A stretch of 64,000 nt of DNA, taken from NCBI GenBank assembly GCA_963739795.1, contig CAVUBL010000008.1:372001-436000 (forward strand), given 5' to 3'. The position numbers and the translations under genes were made by a program. The notes beneath the pieces are model-generated. The model saw nothing but the letters and a program-made list of their open reading frames with translations, was not told the origin of the DNA and made no database searches. Below, in pieces: positions 53,031 to 61,192 of this stretch. Positions within the stretch are counted from its first letter, which is position 1, and every line of letters starts with the position of its first letter. The stretch comes from CAVUBL01 sp963739795 (GTDB lineage: Bacteria; Acidobacteriota; Thermoanaerobaculia; Multivoradales; DATKCC01).

Positions 53031-53507
53031 ATGAAACAGCTCAAGGCGGAGGACGTCATGACCACCGAGGTCGTCACCGTGCGCGACGACCTGACGCTGG
53101 GCGAGCTGACGGATGTCCTGATGGAAAACGAGATCTCCGGGGCCCCGGTGGTCGACGCCAACGGCAGCCTCGTCGGCGTGGTGTCGGTGATGGACATCGC
53201 CCGCCAGAGCTCGGACGACTCGAGCGTCGGCCTGGATCAGGGCAACCCCGAGTTCTTCGTCCGCGGGTGGGAGGAGCAGTTCAGCATCGAGGAGTTCCGC
53301 AAGCTGCGGGTCCACGAGGCGGGTCTGACCGTGCGCGACGTGATGACGCCCGCCCTGTTCACCGTCGCCGAGGACGACCCCATCGCCGACGTCGCCCGGA
53401 CCCTGGTCGACGGCCACATCCACCGGATCCTGGTGACCCGGGACAGCGAGCTCATCGGGATCATCAGCAGCCTCGACCTGCTCCGGGCCTACCTGGACAA
53501 CCGCTGA
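53031..53507 (+). CDS. two-CBS-domain protein
   Basis: A 158-residue tandem CBS protein. CBS1: VMTTEVVTVRDDLTLGELTD, then ISGAPVVDANGSLVGVVSVM; CBS2: VRDVMTPALFTVAEDDPIAD, then HRILVTRDSELIGIISSLDL. A 40-residue insert with WEEQFSIEEFRK separates them. Such Bateman modules sense adenosine nucleotides; a target is not apparent. GGGAGGAG precedes the ATG. A similar protein is encoded at 57638. Confidence 0.93.
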   Translation: MKQLKAEDVMTTEVVTVRDDLTLGELTDVLMENEISGAPVVDANGSLVGVVSVMDIARQSSDDSSVGLDQGNPEFFVRGWEEQFSIEEFRKLRVHEAGLTVRDVMTPALFTVAEDDPIADVARTLVDGHIHRILVTRDSELIGIISSLDLLRAYLDNR

Positions 53508-53545
53508 TCCGGTGCCTTCGCACCGCCCGGTACCGGTGAGGCGTC

Positions 53546-56500
53546 TCACCTCGTTCTCGTCGAGCGCCGGCGCTTGGTACCGTTCTCGGCGGCCAGGTAG
53601 CCGTTGGCCCGGGCGATCGCCAGGTTCGCCTCGGCTTCGGCGAGCCTGGCGGCATCTGTCTGCTGGAGCTTTCCCAGGTAGTAGTGGATCTGCGCGTGCT
53701 CGGCCGACCTCAGCTCCCGAGGCTTCCCCGTGGGGTCCGGCGGCGCCACCGCAGCGCTCTCGAGGAGCTCCCGGAGATGGTCGAAGAGCTCGATTGCCTC
53801 GCCCAGCGGCTCCTTCGACGGACCGGCCCGCTCGATGCGCGCCGCCCACATCGTGTACAGAGCCTTGAGCGTTTCCGCGTCGCCCAGTCGGTCGACGGGA
53901 GCGCCGAGCTCGAGGGCCGCGGTACGCTCGGCGTCCGCCATGCGATAGTCCTCCAGTGCCCCGTAGATCTCGGCGAGCAGCTCGTGCCGAAGGGCGCTCT
54001 CCGGCTTCTCCGCCACGCCTCGAAGCGCGTAGTCCAGGGCCAGGTGCAGACAGGTGGCGCGATCCTTGGGTAAGTGGCCCTTCGCCGGCAGCCGGACGGC
54101 CCAGGGGGTCTTCCGACGTCGCCTCGATGGTCTCAGCTCCTTCGAGAACCGGAGATAAGCGTGCGCCAGCAAGGCGTAGAGCCCCTGGTCGCGGATCTGT
54201 CGGTAGTGCTTCCGCTGCAAGTGGCCGAGCGCCCCGCCGAGCAATAGTGCCGCCTTCCCGGGGTTCGCGCTCAAGACCTCTCGGGCCTTCCGGATCTTCG
54301 ACTGGGCCTGGCTCCAGGACCCGCATCGGCTGGGCCGCTTCGAGGCGGCGGCGTCCGCCCCCTGCTCAGTCCGGACCAGGGCGGCGAGGCGTCGATCGAG
54401 GGCGCTCCAGACCGCCGGGGCCTCTTTTCCGTTGCGCCGGAAGAAGGGCGTGCGCGGCCCGAAGCGCCGGAGCTCGTGGCGCAAGAGCTCTACCTGCTTG
54501 CGGTAGCGCGAGGCTCTGCCGCTGGGGTCCCGATCCTCGGCCTCCGGAGGAATCTCCATCAGCAAGTCCTCCGGCGGCGCGGCGCTGTCGAGGGCGGCCC
54601 GCCAGGCCCGGTCTATGCCCACGAGCTGCCGCCGCCGCTCCGCCGATGCCCGCGCCTCGCTGCCGGGGACCGAGCCGCGGATCCGGGCCGTCGCGTGACG
54701 TAGGAGCTCCCGGTGGACGGCGAGGAGCCAGGCCCACCGCCCGGCCCGTTCGTAGAGAGAGAGGCCGTCCGCGTGAACGTCGTAGAGCTCGTTCTCCGCC
54801 TCGACCAGGCGCGCCTCGGGGCCGTCGGGCCCGGGAGGGGAGCACGCCAGGGCCTTGCCGAGGGCCAGGTGGAGCGACGGCTTGCGCGCGGCGAGTCGTA
54901 GCGCCTCCCGGAGCGCGCCGACGCTCGACGCCGGCCGGCCCCGCTCGAGCTCGATCTCCGCCAGGTTCTCGAGGCTGATCAGGGTCACCAGCCTCGCCTC
55001 CTCGATCGCGGGTCGGTCGACGGCGAGCTCGGCCCGGCAGAGCTTTCGCCGGGAAAGCGCTGCGGTCACGCGGAAGGCGTCGAGTGCCTGGCAGGCTTCG
55101 TCGTCCCACGTCTTCGGATCCGTGTCCGCGGGCGGAGCCAGACCCTTCCAAGCCCAGCAGATCGTTGCGGCTCCGTAGACGTTCCAAGGGCGTGGCTCGG
55201 AAGGCGCCAGGGCGATGGCCCGGCCGGCGAACACCCGGGACTGGAGAAAGTCCTCGGCGACCGCCTCGCGGGCGTGGCCCCGGTAGAAGCGGTCCACGGC
55301 GCGGTCGAAGTAGGCCATGGCGACCGCCAGGTGCGCGGAGAAGGACGAGGGATCGGCCGCGATCGCCTGGCGGAAGGTGGACAGGGCCGCTTCGTACTCA
55401 CCCAGCTTGGAGTACACGACTCCCAGGTTGTAGTGGCCCTGGTTGAAGGTCCTGTCGTACCGGAGCGCTTGCCGGAAACAGCGCTCCGCCTTGCGAAGCT
55501 CGCGGTCGCGATCGGCTACCGAAAGCCGGACGCCGCGGTAGGCACGCAAGCCGTCGGTGAAGCTCCGCACCGCCTCCCATCGCGGCGACCCCAGGGAGGC
55601 CAGGTTGGCGGCGATGCGGTAAGCCATCTGGCGGACCATCCGGGAGGCGAGGGCTGACTCGGGGGCCTCTGTGCCCGGAGTCTCGGAGCGGTTCTTCTCT
55701 TCGGCCGGCAGCTCGTCCTGGCTCATCCGCCAGCTTCCCCGCCCGCCGCCACCCGAGAGCTCCACGGTGAGCACCAGCTCGGATCCCTCTTCCTGGAACC
55801 GCCCCTTCAGATGAGGCCCGTGAAGGAGCCCCGTCGCGCCCAGAAGGAATGTAACGATCTTCTGCCACTTGCCGAGCGGCACAGCGCCAACGGTCTTCTC
55901 GAGCTGGCCTCCGATGTCCTCCACCGTGACCTCGAGCCTGGGCATCCGCCCGTCGGACGTCGGTAGGGCCTCGTCGATCGTTCGATGCACGACCGTGATC
56001 GCGGCCAGCTCGTGCCGGAGGCAGGCGGCGAGGGCGGCGCCGGACACCTCCCCTCCTGCCGGCTTCTCCCAGGTGAAGTCCTCGACGAAGATCCTCCGCC
56101 GGGCTCGAAAGATCGCGACCCCGAGACCGAAGAGGGTGGCCAGGGCGGCGGGGACGACCAACTCCTCACCGGGCGCCTGGGTCAGCGCGCTCCAGAACTC
56201 CCCCTTCCGGAGCTCCGGGTACCCAGCCACGATCACGCCGAGTGCCGCTCCCGTCGTCGCCCCGGCGAGCACCCAGCCGTGCAATCCCACCCGCAGCCAG
56301 GCGCGGAAGACGCCGAGGGTGTGGGCCGCCCGCCACGCCAGGTGCCGGAAAGCGGGGGAGGTCCAGGCCGAGAACCGAAGCGACGAGCCGGCGGCGGCCA
56401 GCGCCAGGACGAGGCCGCTCGCCGCGGCCTGCCGTAGGGCCTCCGTCGTCGGCTCGGTGAGGGTGGCGATGCGGGGGTTGCCGAGGAGCAGCAGCCCGGC

Positions 56501-57187
56501 TCCCAGGGAGGCACCCAGGCCGGCCCAGGCGAGCCACCCCGGTACGCTGTCGCATTTGAGCCGGTCGCGGCCATCGGTGACCTCCGCGGGACCTTCGTTC
56601 TCCGGCCGCAGCCGAGGGTTGGGAAACAGCGCGGGCAAGCCCAGGGCGAACCCGGCCAGCCAGAGGCCCTGGAGCCAGGGCCCGCCTGCTAGGAGACCGA
56701 ATCGGCAGGTGCCCAGGGACAGCATGGGGGGCAGGGCGGCGGCGATCGCGAGGTGTCCCCGCCGCCGTCGCGAGCCGAGGAGGAACCCGAGCGTCAGGAG
56801 CTCGAGCCACGGCAGGCCGGAAGCGTCGGCCACTCCGTCGAAGCGGGGAAGGCCCAGCCAGGGAGCGACCGCCGCCAGTGCCGCCACTGCCAGCAGAGAC
56901 CCGCTCGCCACAGGCCGGGGGCCGGACTCCCGGCGGTTCTCCGGTCGCGTGGCAGGCGATGCGGCGAGGACTACGAGGCCCACGGACTCGGCGGTCGCCG
57001 TGAGGAGCCAGAGCCAGCCGGCGGGAGGCCCCCAGTGAGCGACGGCGTAGACCAACCAGAGCGCGCCGAGCAGGACGAACGCGGCGCGGAGGACGGCGGA
57101 CCTGCCGGTCAGCAGCGCGGCGACGCCGAGGAAGACGAGTGACCCGCAGACCGGCGGCCACCCCAGAAAGGCGAGAGTGGACTCCAT
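53546..57187 (-). CDS. large membrane protein with TPR-rich C-terminal half
   Basis: A 1213-residue protein. The first ~390 residues contain about ten hydrophobic segments (MESTLAFLGWPPVCGSLVFL onward), the last followed by a basic stop-transfer FRARRRIFVEDF. Residues 390-540 form a soluble region of unknown fold. From about 560 come TPR motifs, clearest at HYNLGVVYSKLGEYEAALST, FRQAIAADPSSFSAHLAVAM and LAEIYGALEDYRMADAERTA. No enzyme motif is recognised. It may be an inner-membrane scaffold. The frame is open 130 codons upstream, but that part is the Hsp20-remnant region in another frame; ATG 57187 opens the first membrane helix. Confidence 0.75.
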   Translation of the reverse strand: MESTLAFLGWPPVCGSLVFLGVAALLTGRSAVLRAAFVLLGALWLVYAVAHWGPPAGWLWLLTATAESVGLVVLAASPATRPENRRESGPRPVASGSLLAVAALAAVAPWLGLPRFDGVADASGLPWLELLTLGFLLGSRRRRGHLAIAAALPPMLSLGTCRFGLLAGGPWLQGLWLAGFALGLPALFPNPRLRPENEGPAEVTDGRDRLKCDSVPGWLAWAGLGASLGAGLLLLGNPRIATLTEPTTEALRQAAASGLVLALAAAGSSLRFSAWTSPAFRHLAWRAAHTLGVFRAWLRVGLHGWVLAGATTGAALGVIVAGYPELRKGEFWSALTQAPGEELVVPAALATLFGLGVAIFRARRRIFVEDFTWEKPAGGEVSGAALAACLRHELAAITVVHRTIDEALPTSDGRMPRLEVTVEDIGGQLEKTVGAVPLGKWQKIVTFLLGATGLLHGPHLKGRFQEEGSELVLTVELSGGGGRGSWRMSQDELPAEEKNRSETPGTEAPESALASRMVRQMAYRIAANLASLGSPRWEAVRSFTDGLRAYRGVRLSVADRDRELRKAERCFRQALRYDRTFNQGHYNLGVVYSKLGEYEAALSTFRQAIAADPSSFSAHLAVAMAYFDRAVDRFYRGHAREAVAEDFLQSRVFAGRAIALAPSEPRPWNVYGAATICWAWKGLAPPADTDPKTWDDEACQALDAFRVTAALSRRKLCRAELAVDRPAIEEARLVTLISLENLAEIELERGRPASSVGALREALRLAARKPSLHLALGKALACSPPGPDGPEARLVEAENELYDVHADGLSLYERAGRWAWLLAVHRELLRHATARIRGSVPGSEARASAERRRQLVGIDRAWRAALDSAAPPEDLLMEIPPEAEDRDPSGRASRYRKQVELLRHELRRFGPRTPFFRRNGKEAPAVWSALDRRLAALVRTEQGADAAASKRPSRCGSWSQAQSKIRKAREVLSANPGKAALLLGGALGHLQRKHYRQIRDQGLYALLAHAYLRFSKELRPSRRRRKTPWAVRLPAKGHLPKDRATCLHLALDYALRGVAEKPESALRHELLAEIYGALEDYRMADAERTAALELGAPVDRLGDAETLKALYTMWAARIERAGPSKEPLGEAIELFDHLRELLESAAVAPPDPTGKPRELRSAEHAQIHYYLGKLQQTDAARLAEAEANLAIARANGYLAAENGTKRRRSTRTR

Positions 57188-57637
57188 GGCTCGACGACCT
57201 CCCGCGGGCCGGTCCGGGTGTCCGCGCCCACGCTCACGTGGCCCCCCGTCATCTTCGCAGGCAGGAAATTTCTGCCAGACTGAAGAATGGGCGTCAGTCC
57301 GGGCGCGTGCCACACCCCGGGGGGTGGGGACTTGCGCCCATCCGGGGAACGGTCCTTGAACGAGACCTCGACCATCTCGGGCCTCACCCCGAAGGTGAGT
57401 GGGAGGCGACGGTAGAAGGAGCCGTAGTTCCGCTCCCAGCGGTAGACGTTCTCCTCCTCGACCTCGGTCTCCTCCTCCTTGAGCTCGCTGACGGGTGGTG
57501 CCGGGACCGCCCCGGTGAGCGGGCGCGAACCCACCCGGAAGCGACAGGCCCGCCACCCGGCCGGTGGTCGCAGCCACGCGGTCTGGGGCTTACGCTGAGC
57601 ATCGGGTGGCTCCACCCCTGGGAGGAGGTACGAGGCC
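57188..57637 (-). other. 450-base gap holding an Hsp20 remnant
   Basis: Apart from the Hsp20-like fragment described separately, nothing recognisable lies here. The gap is divergent, so promoters for the TPR protein and the CBS protein should be inside it, but no convincing -35/-10 pair was found. Confidence 0.5.
57340..57489 (-). pseudogene. Hsp20/alpha-crystallin remnant
   Basis: Fifty codons read SELKEEETEVEEENVYRWER and NYGSFYRRLPLTFGVRPEMV, then EVSFKDRSPDGRK. These match the beta6-beta8 region of small heat-shock proteins (ERxYGxFxRxxxLPxGVxxxxxxAxFKxGVL). The start and the rest of the domain are missing and the fragment dissolves into unrelated codons. Confidence 0.65.
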
Positions 57638-58108
57638 ATGAAGGTTCACGACATCATGAAGCACGAGCCCTGCTTCACGACCCCGGGTGCCCACCTGGCC
57701 AGGGTGGGGACCACGATGGCTGAGGCCGCCTGTGGCTTCCTGCCCGTGGTCGGGGACGAGGACCGGGTCGTGGGCGTGATCACCGACCGGGACCTGGCGC
57801 TGGCGGTGGCCACCCGGGACCGCAAGCCGTCGGAGATCCAGGTGGACCAGGTGATGAGCGGGGAGGTCTGGGCCTGCTCCGCGGACGACGACATCCGCGA
57901 GGTTCTCGCCGTCATGAGGACGCACAGGGTCCGGCGCCTGCCGGTGCTGGGCACCGGGAAGCGGCTGGAGGGCATCTTGTCCCTGGACGACGTGGTCCTG
58001 GAGGCCCAGGCGATCGAGACCGAGAGCTTCAAGGGGCCCTTCTACTCCGACATCACGCGGACCTTGAAAGCGATCAACGTCCACCAGACGCCGGCGGTGG
58101 TGGCCTGA
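57638..58108 (+). CDS. two-CBS-domain protein (second)
   Basis: A 156-residue CBS pair: MKVHDIMKHEPCFTTPGAHL, GFLPVVGDEDRVVGVITDRD, VDQVMSGEVWACSADDDIRE and HRVRRLPVLGTGKRLEGILS. The two domains are contiguous, without the insert found in the protein at 53031. A strong GGGAGGAGG ribosome site precedes ATG 57638. It is probably a nucleotide-sensing regulator; target unknown. Confidence 0.93.
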   Translation: MKVHDIMKHEPCFTTPGAHLARVGTTMAEAACGFLPVVGDEDRVVGVITDRDLALAVATRDRKPSEIQVDQVMSGEVWACSADDDIREVLAVMRTHRVRRLPVLGTGKRLEGILSLDDVVLEAQAIETESFKGPFYSDITRTLKAINVHQTPAVVA

Positions 58109-58147
58109 GCGGGGCTCGCCCGCCGGTCGCCCTCGGAGGAACGGAGC

Positions 58148-58897
58148 ATGACTCACCGCGTTGGCCCAACACTCGCCGCCCTGGCCCTCGCCGCGGCCGC
58201 CGCCACGGCCCCCGCCCAGGCCCAGACGACCGACCAGAGCGGAGGCCTCTGGTCACTGACGCTCTACGGCCAGGAGAGCTTCCCCAAGCAGACCAATACC
58301 AACGACCAGATCGCTGAGATCAACCGGGCCTTCGGCACGCATTTCGAGGACTGGGGCGACACCCACAACCTGAGCGTCGGCCTTCAGCTCTTCCGCCGGG
58401 TCTCGCCCCGCTGGCAGCTCGGCCTCGAGGTGGATGGGAGCCGGGGCTCGATCGGCGGCACCGAGACCGTGCTCACCGAGGCGGGCCCGGCCGAGCTCGA
58501 GTTCGAGCAGAAGTACGACCTCTACGCCGACCTCCTTGCGGTCGCCCACTTCCTGCCGTGCCCTTCGTGCCGGAGGATCACCCCTTTCGTCCTGTTCGGC
58601 GCAGGGGTGGCCTACGAGAAGGACACCACCACCCTGACCCTGAGGAACGAGTTCCTCGACTCGGGGCTGCGGGCGAATAGCGACGGGACCTTCCCGGTCT
58701 ACACCGCCGGCCTGGGGATCGACGTGCCGGTGCCGGCGAACGGTGCCTGGTACCTGGAGGCGGGCGCCGCCTACTTCTGGGGTCGCTTCAAGCACCAGGT
58801 TCCGGCCCGGGGGGATCTCGCGCCCGCCCCCGAGGTGCTCGCCGACACCGACTCGACGGGGCCCAACTACTGGATCGGGATCGGCCTGCGCTTCTGA
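58148..58897 (+). CDS. outer-membrane beta-barrel protein
   Basis: A 249-residue exported protein with a signal peptide (MTHRVGPTLAALALAAAAA, cleavage after AQA) and alternating amphipathic strands ending GPNYWIGIGLRF, the aromatic C-terminus of outer-membrane barrels. Segments such as LSVGLQLFRRVSPRWQLGLE and ITPFVLFGAGVAYEKDT suggest an eight-stranded OmpW/OmpA-like barrel. A CPSC motif (FLPCPSCRRI) in an external loop is unusual. Specific function unknown. GGAGGAACGGAG precedes the ATG. Confidence 0.8.
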   Translation: MTHRVGPTLAALALAAAAATAPAQAQTTDQSGGLWSLTLYGQESFPKQTNTNDQIAEINRAFGTHFEDWGDTHNLSVGLQLFRRVSPRWQLGLEVDGSRGSIGGTETVLTEAGPAELEFEQKYDLYADLLAVAHFLPCPSCRRITPFVLFGAGVAYEKDTTTLTLRNEFLDSGLRANSDGTFPVYTAGLGIDVPVPANGAWYLEAGAAYFWGRFKHQVPARGDLAPAPEVLADTDSTGPNYWIGIGLRF

Positions 58898-58964
58898 GCG
58901 ACTGACGTCTCATCAGGCCGAAATCATGGCGAACGAGCCGAGTCCCCGGTTCGGCAAGACCGGG

Positions 58965-59028
58965 AGGGGGCGTCCCTCTCCCCCCGTGAGGGTGGGAGAG
59001 GGATCGAGAGTGAGGGGGGCGATCCGAT
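58965..59028 (+). repeat. single REP-like element related to the 39.5-kb array
   Basis: GGGGGCGTCCCTCTCCCCCC, then GTGAGGGTGGGAGAGGGATC and GAGGGGGGCGATCCGATGA match the terminal unit of the array at 39531-39861, including its GGCGATCCGAT end, about 19 kb away. Confidence 0.9.
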
Positions 59029-59159
59029 GAATGCAGCGGTCTGGAGTAGCCGTTTCGGTGAGCTTAGGCTCGATCGCTCGACGTGGGCGGGGGAGCTACG
59101 GTGCGCGGAGCCCACGGAGGCCCAAGTGCCTCGTCGGTTGGCGGCGGTGCTTCACTAAG

Positions 59160-60284
59160 ATGGCGAGCTCCCGGTCCCTGGAGGTACGCCGCGTCGCCGG
59201 GCGGCGCGACCTCCGGCAATTCGTCCGGTTCCCCTGGCGGATCTACTCCGGCAACCCCTGCTGGGTGCCGCCGTTGATCGGGGAGCAGCGGCGGTTCCTG
59301 ACACCGGAGGGCAACCCCTTCTTCCGACACTCCCGGGCCGAGCTCTTCCTCGCCCGCCGCGGCGGCGAGGTGGTCGGGCGGATCGCCGCCATCGAGAACC
59401 GCCGGCACCTGGAGACCTACGACGACGGCACCGGCTTCTTCGGGTTCTTCGAATCGGTCGATGACGGAGAGGTCGCCGGCGCCCTTCTCGAGACGGCGGC
59501 GGGCTGGGTGCGCGAGCGGGGCCTCCGGCGCCTGCGCGGGCCCACCAGTTTCACGATCAATGACGAGTGCGGCGTGCTCCTCGACGCGTTCGACCTGCCG
59601 CCCGTCGTCCTCATGCCGTACAACCCGCCGTACTACCCGCGCCGGATCGAGGAGCAGGGCTTCCGCAAGGCTCAGGACCTCTACGCCTACCGCATGGAGA
59701 CGCCCCGCGAGATGCCCCAGCGTCTGCGCGCGGCCCGCACCCTCGTCGAGGCCCGCGGCACGGTGATCCGGAAGGTCGACCTCTCCCGCTTCGACGAGGA
59801 GCTCGCCCGCATCCACGCCATCCATTCCCAGGCCTGGGCCGAGAACTGGGGCGCCGTTCCCCTCACCTGGGAGGAGTTGCGCGACCTGGGCAAGCATCTG
59901 CTGCCGGTGGTCGATCCCGACCTGGTCTTCCTGGCCGAGAAGGCGGGCGAGCCCATCGGGGTCATGGTCTCGATCCCGGACGTCAACCAGGCCCTGCGTC
60001 ATCTCAACGGCCGCCTCTTCCCGCTCGGGCTCGGCAAGCTGCTCTGGTACCGGCGGCGGATCGATGCCGTGCGGGTGCTGATCATGGGGGTCCTCGCCGA
60101 ACACCGGCATGAGGCGATCGACGCCGCCCTCTACGCGGCGACCATCGAGGCGGCGCCGCCGAAGGGGTACCGCTGGGGGGAGATGTCGTGGATCCTCGAG
60201 TCGAACGACTCGATGCGACGCGTCCTCGACCGCCTGGGGACCCGGCACTACAAGACCTACCGGATTTACGAGAAGGCGCTGTGA
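59160..60284 (+). CDS. GNAT-type N-acetyltransferase-like protein
   Basis: A 374-residue protein with two GNAT-like halves. The N-terminal half has FLARRGGEVVGRIAAIENRR, GFFGFFESVDDGEVAGALLE and LRGPTSFTINDECGVLLDAF; the C-terminal half ends MGVLAEHRHEAIDAALYAAT and MSWILESNDSMRRVLDRLGT. This ~370-residue layout is common in Acidobacteriota and Chloroflexi and is usually annotated only as GNAT or hypothetical. Substrate unknown. It overlaps the PAP2-like gene (GTGA), so the two are co-translated; a lipid-related acyl transfer is an inference from that neighbour. Confidence 0.8.
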   Translation: MASSRSLEVRRVAGRRDLRQFVRFPWRIYSGNPCWVPPLIGEQRRFLTPEGNPFFRHSRAELFLARRGGEVVGRIAAIENRRHLETYDDGTGFFGFFESVDDGEVAGALLETAAGWVRERGLRRLRGPTSFTINDECGVLLDAFDLPPVVLMPYNPPYYPRRIEEQGFRKAQDLYAYRMETPREMPQRLRAARTLVEARGTVIRKVDLSRFDEELARIHAIHSQAWAENWGAVPLTWEELRDLGKHLLPVVDPDLVFLAEKAGEPIGVMVSIPDVNQALRHLNGRLFPLGLGKLLWYRRRIDAVRVLIMGVLAEHRHEAIDAALYAATIEAAPPKGYRWGEMSWILESNDSMRRVLDRLGTRHYKTYRIYEKAL

Positions 60285-61180
60285 CGCCCCGCGCAGGCAG
60301 GCTCGGGCTCGGGCTGTCCGGGATCGGCCTCACCGACTGGATCGTCCTCGGCTACGACCTCCTGGCCCTCGCTGCGGTGGCTGTCTCGCCGCTTCCCGGC
60401 CGGGCGGGCTGGATCTCGTTCCACCTCCTGGTCCTGGCGGCCGTCCCGCTCCTCGCCTGGTCCCGTCGCGGCCGGCTCGGGGAGTGGCTCCACCTCTGGT
60501 ACCCCGTGCTCCTGCTGCCTTGGCTCTACGGCGAGGCCGGGGCCCTGCGTCACCTCTTCGTCCCGGCGGACCTCGACCCCCTGATCGCCGGCTGGGACCG
60601 GGCGCTCTTCCCCGAGTGGTATCTCACGGTCCCGCCGCGGCTCCCGGTGGCGGTGCTCGAGATCCTCCACGCCAGCTACTTCAGCTACTACCTGCTCTTG
60701 ACCCTGCCGGGGCTGCTCGCGGGGCGCCGCCGCCGGGAGCTCGTCCGCGAGTACGTCTTCGTCCTGACCCTGGTCATGCTCGCCCACTACGTCCTGGCGC
60801 TGGCCCTGCCGGTGAGCGGGCCGGTCGGCCTCCGGTATGGGGAGATGCCCGAGGGCTGGCTCTTCATCCCCTTGATGAACCATCTCTACGGCGCCTTCGA
60901 CCGGGGCGGGCTCGCCTTTCCCAGCACCCACGCCGCGGCGGCGCTCATCGCCGGCGTCTACGCCGCCCGCTTCTTCCCGCGCCGCCGGCTCGTCTTCGCC
61001 GTCTGGGTGCTCGGGATCGTGGTCTCGACCGTCCTCTGCACCTACCACTACACCCTGGACGCGATGGTTGGCCTGGTGACCGGAGCCGGGGGCCTCGCGG
61101 CCGCTCGCGCGCTCTGGCACAGGTGCCGGAGCGGCGCGGCGGCCCATGACGAGGCGCTCTCCGCTGATAGGACCCTATAG
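60281..61180 (+). CDS. PAP2-superfamily membrane phosphatase/phosphotransferase
   Basis: A 299-residue membrane protein with six to eight helices. PAP2/inositolphosphotransferase motifs: AFPSTHAAAALIAGVYAARF (Ser-x-His) and TYHYTLDAMVGLVTG (His-x3-Asp nucleophile relay). Family members dephosphorylate phosphatidate or isoprenyl pyrophosphate, or transfer inositol-phosphate head groups. The GTG start overlaps the preceding GNAT stop. The long N-terminal helical part is as in the inositol-phosphotransferase branch (AUR1-like). Confidence 0.88.
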   Translation: MTPRAGRLGLGLSGIGLTDWIVLGYDLLALAAVAVSPLPGRAGWISFHLLVLAAVPLLAWSRRGRLGEWLHLWYPVLLLPWLYGEAGALRHLFVPADLDPLIAGWDRALFPEWYLTVPPRLPVAVLEILHASYFSYYLLLTLPGLLAGRRRRELVREYVFVLTLVMLAHYVLALALPVSGPVGLRYGEMPEGWLFIPLMNHLYGAFDRGGLAFPSTHAAAALIAGVYAARFFPRRRLVFAVWVLGIVVSTVLCTYHYTLDAMVGLVTGAGGLAAARALWHRCRSGAAAHDEALSADRTL

Positions 61181-61183
61181 GAT
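61178..61183 (+). promoter_or_regulatory. -10-like box before metal ATPase
   Basis: TAGGAT, inside CTATAGGAT, ends nine bases before ATG 61193 with no Shine-Dalgarno sequence between. It overlaps the end of the PAP2 gene. Confidence 0.4.
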
Positions 61184-61192
61184 CGAGCCGAT

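Noticed and set aside
53546..57577. Upstream extension of the membrane-TPR protein to 1343 residues
   Set aside because: The extra 130 codons have no hydrophobic or TPR character and overlap the Hsp20 remnant in another frame; ATG 57187 opens a membrane helix.
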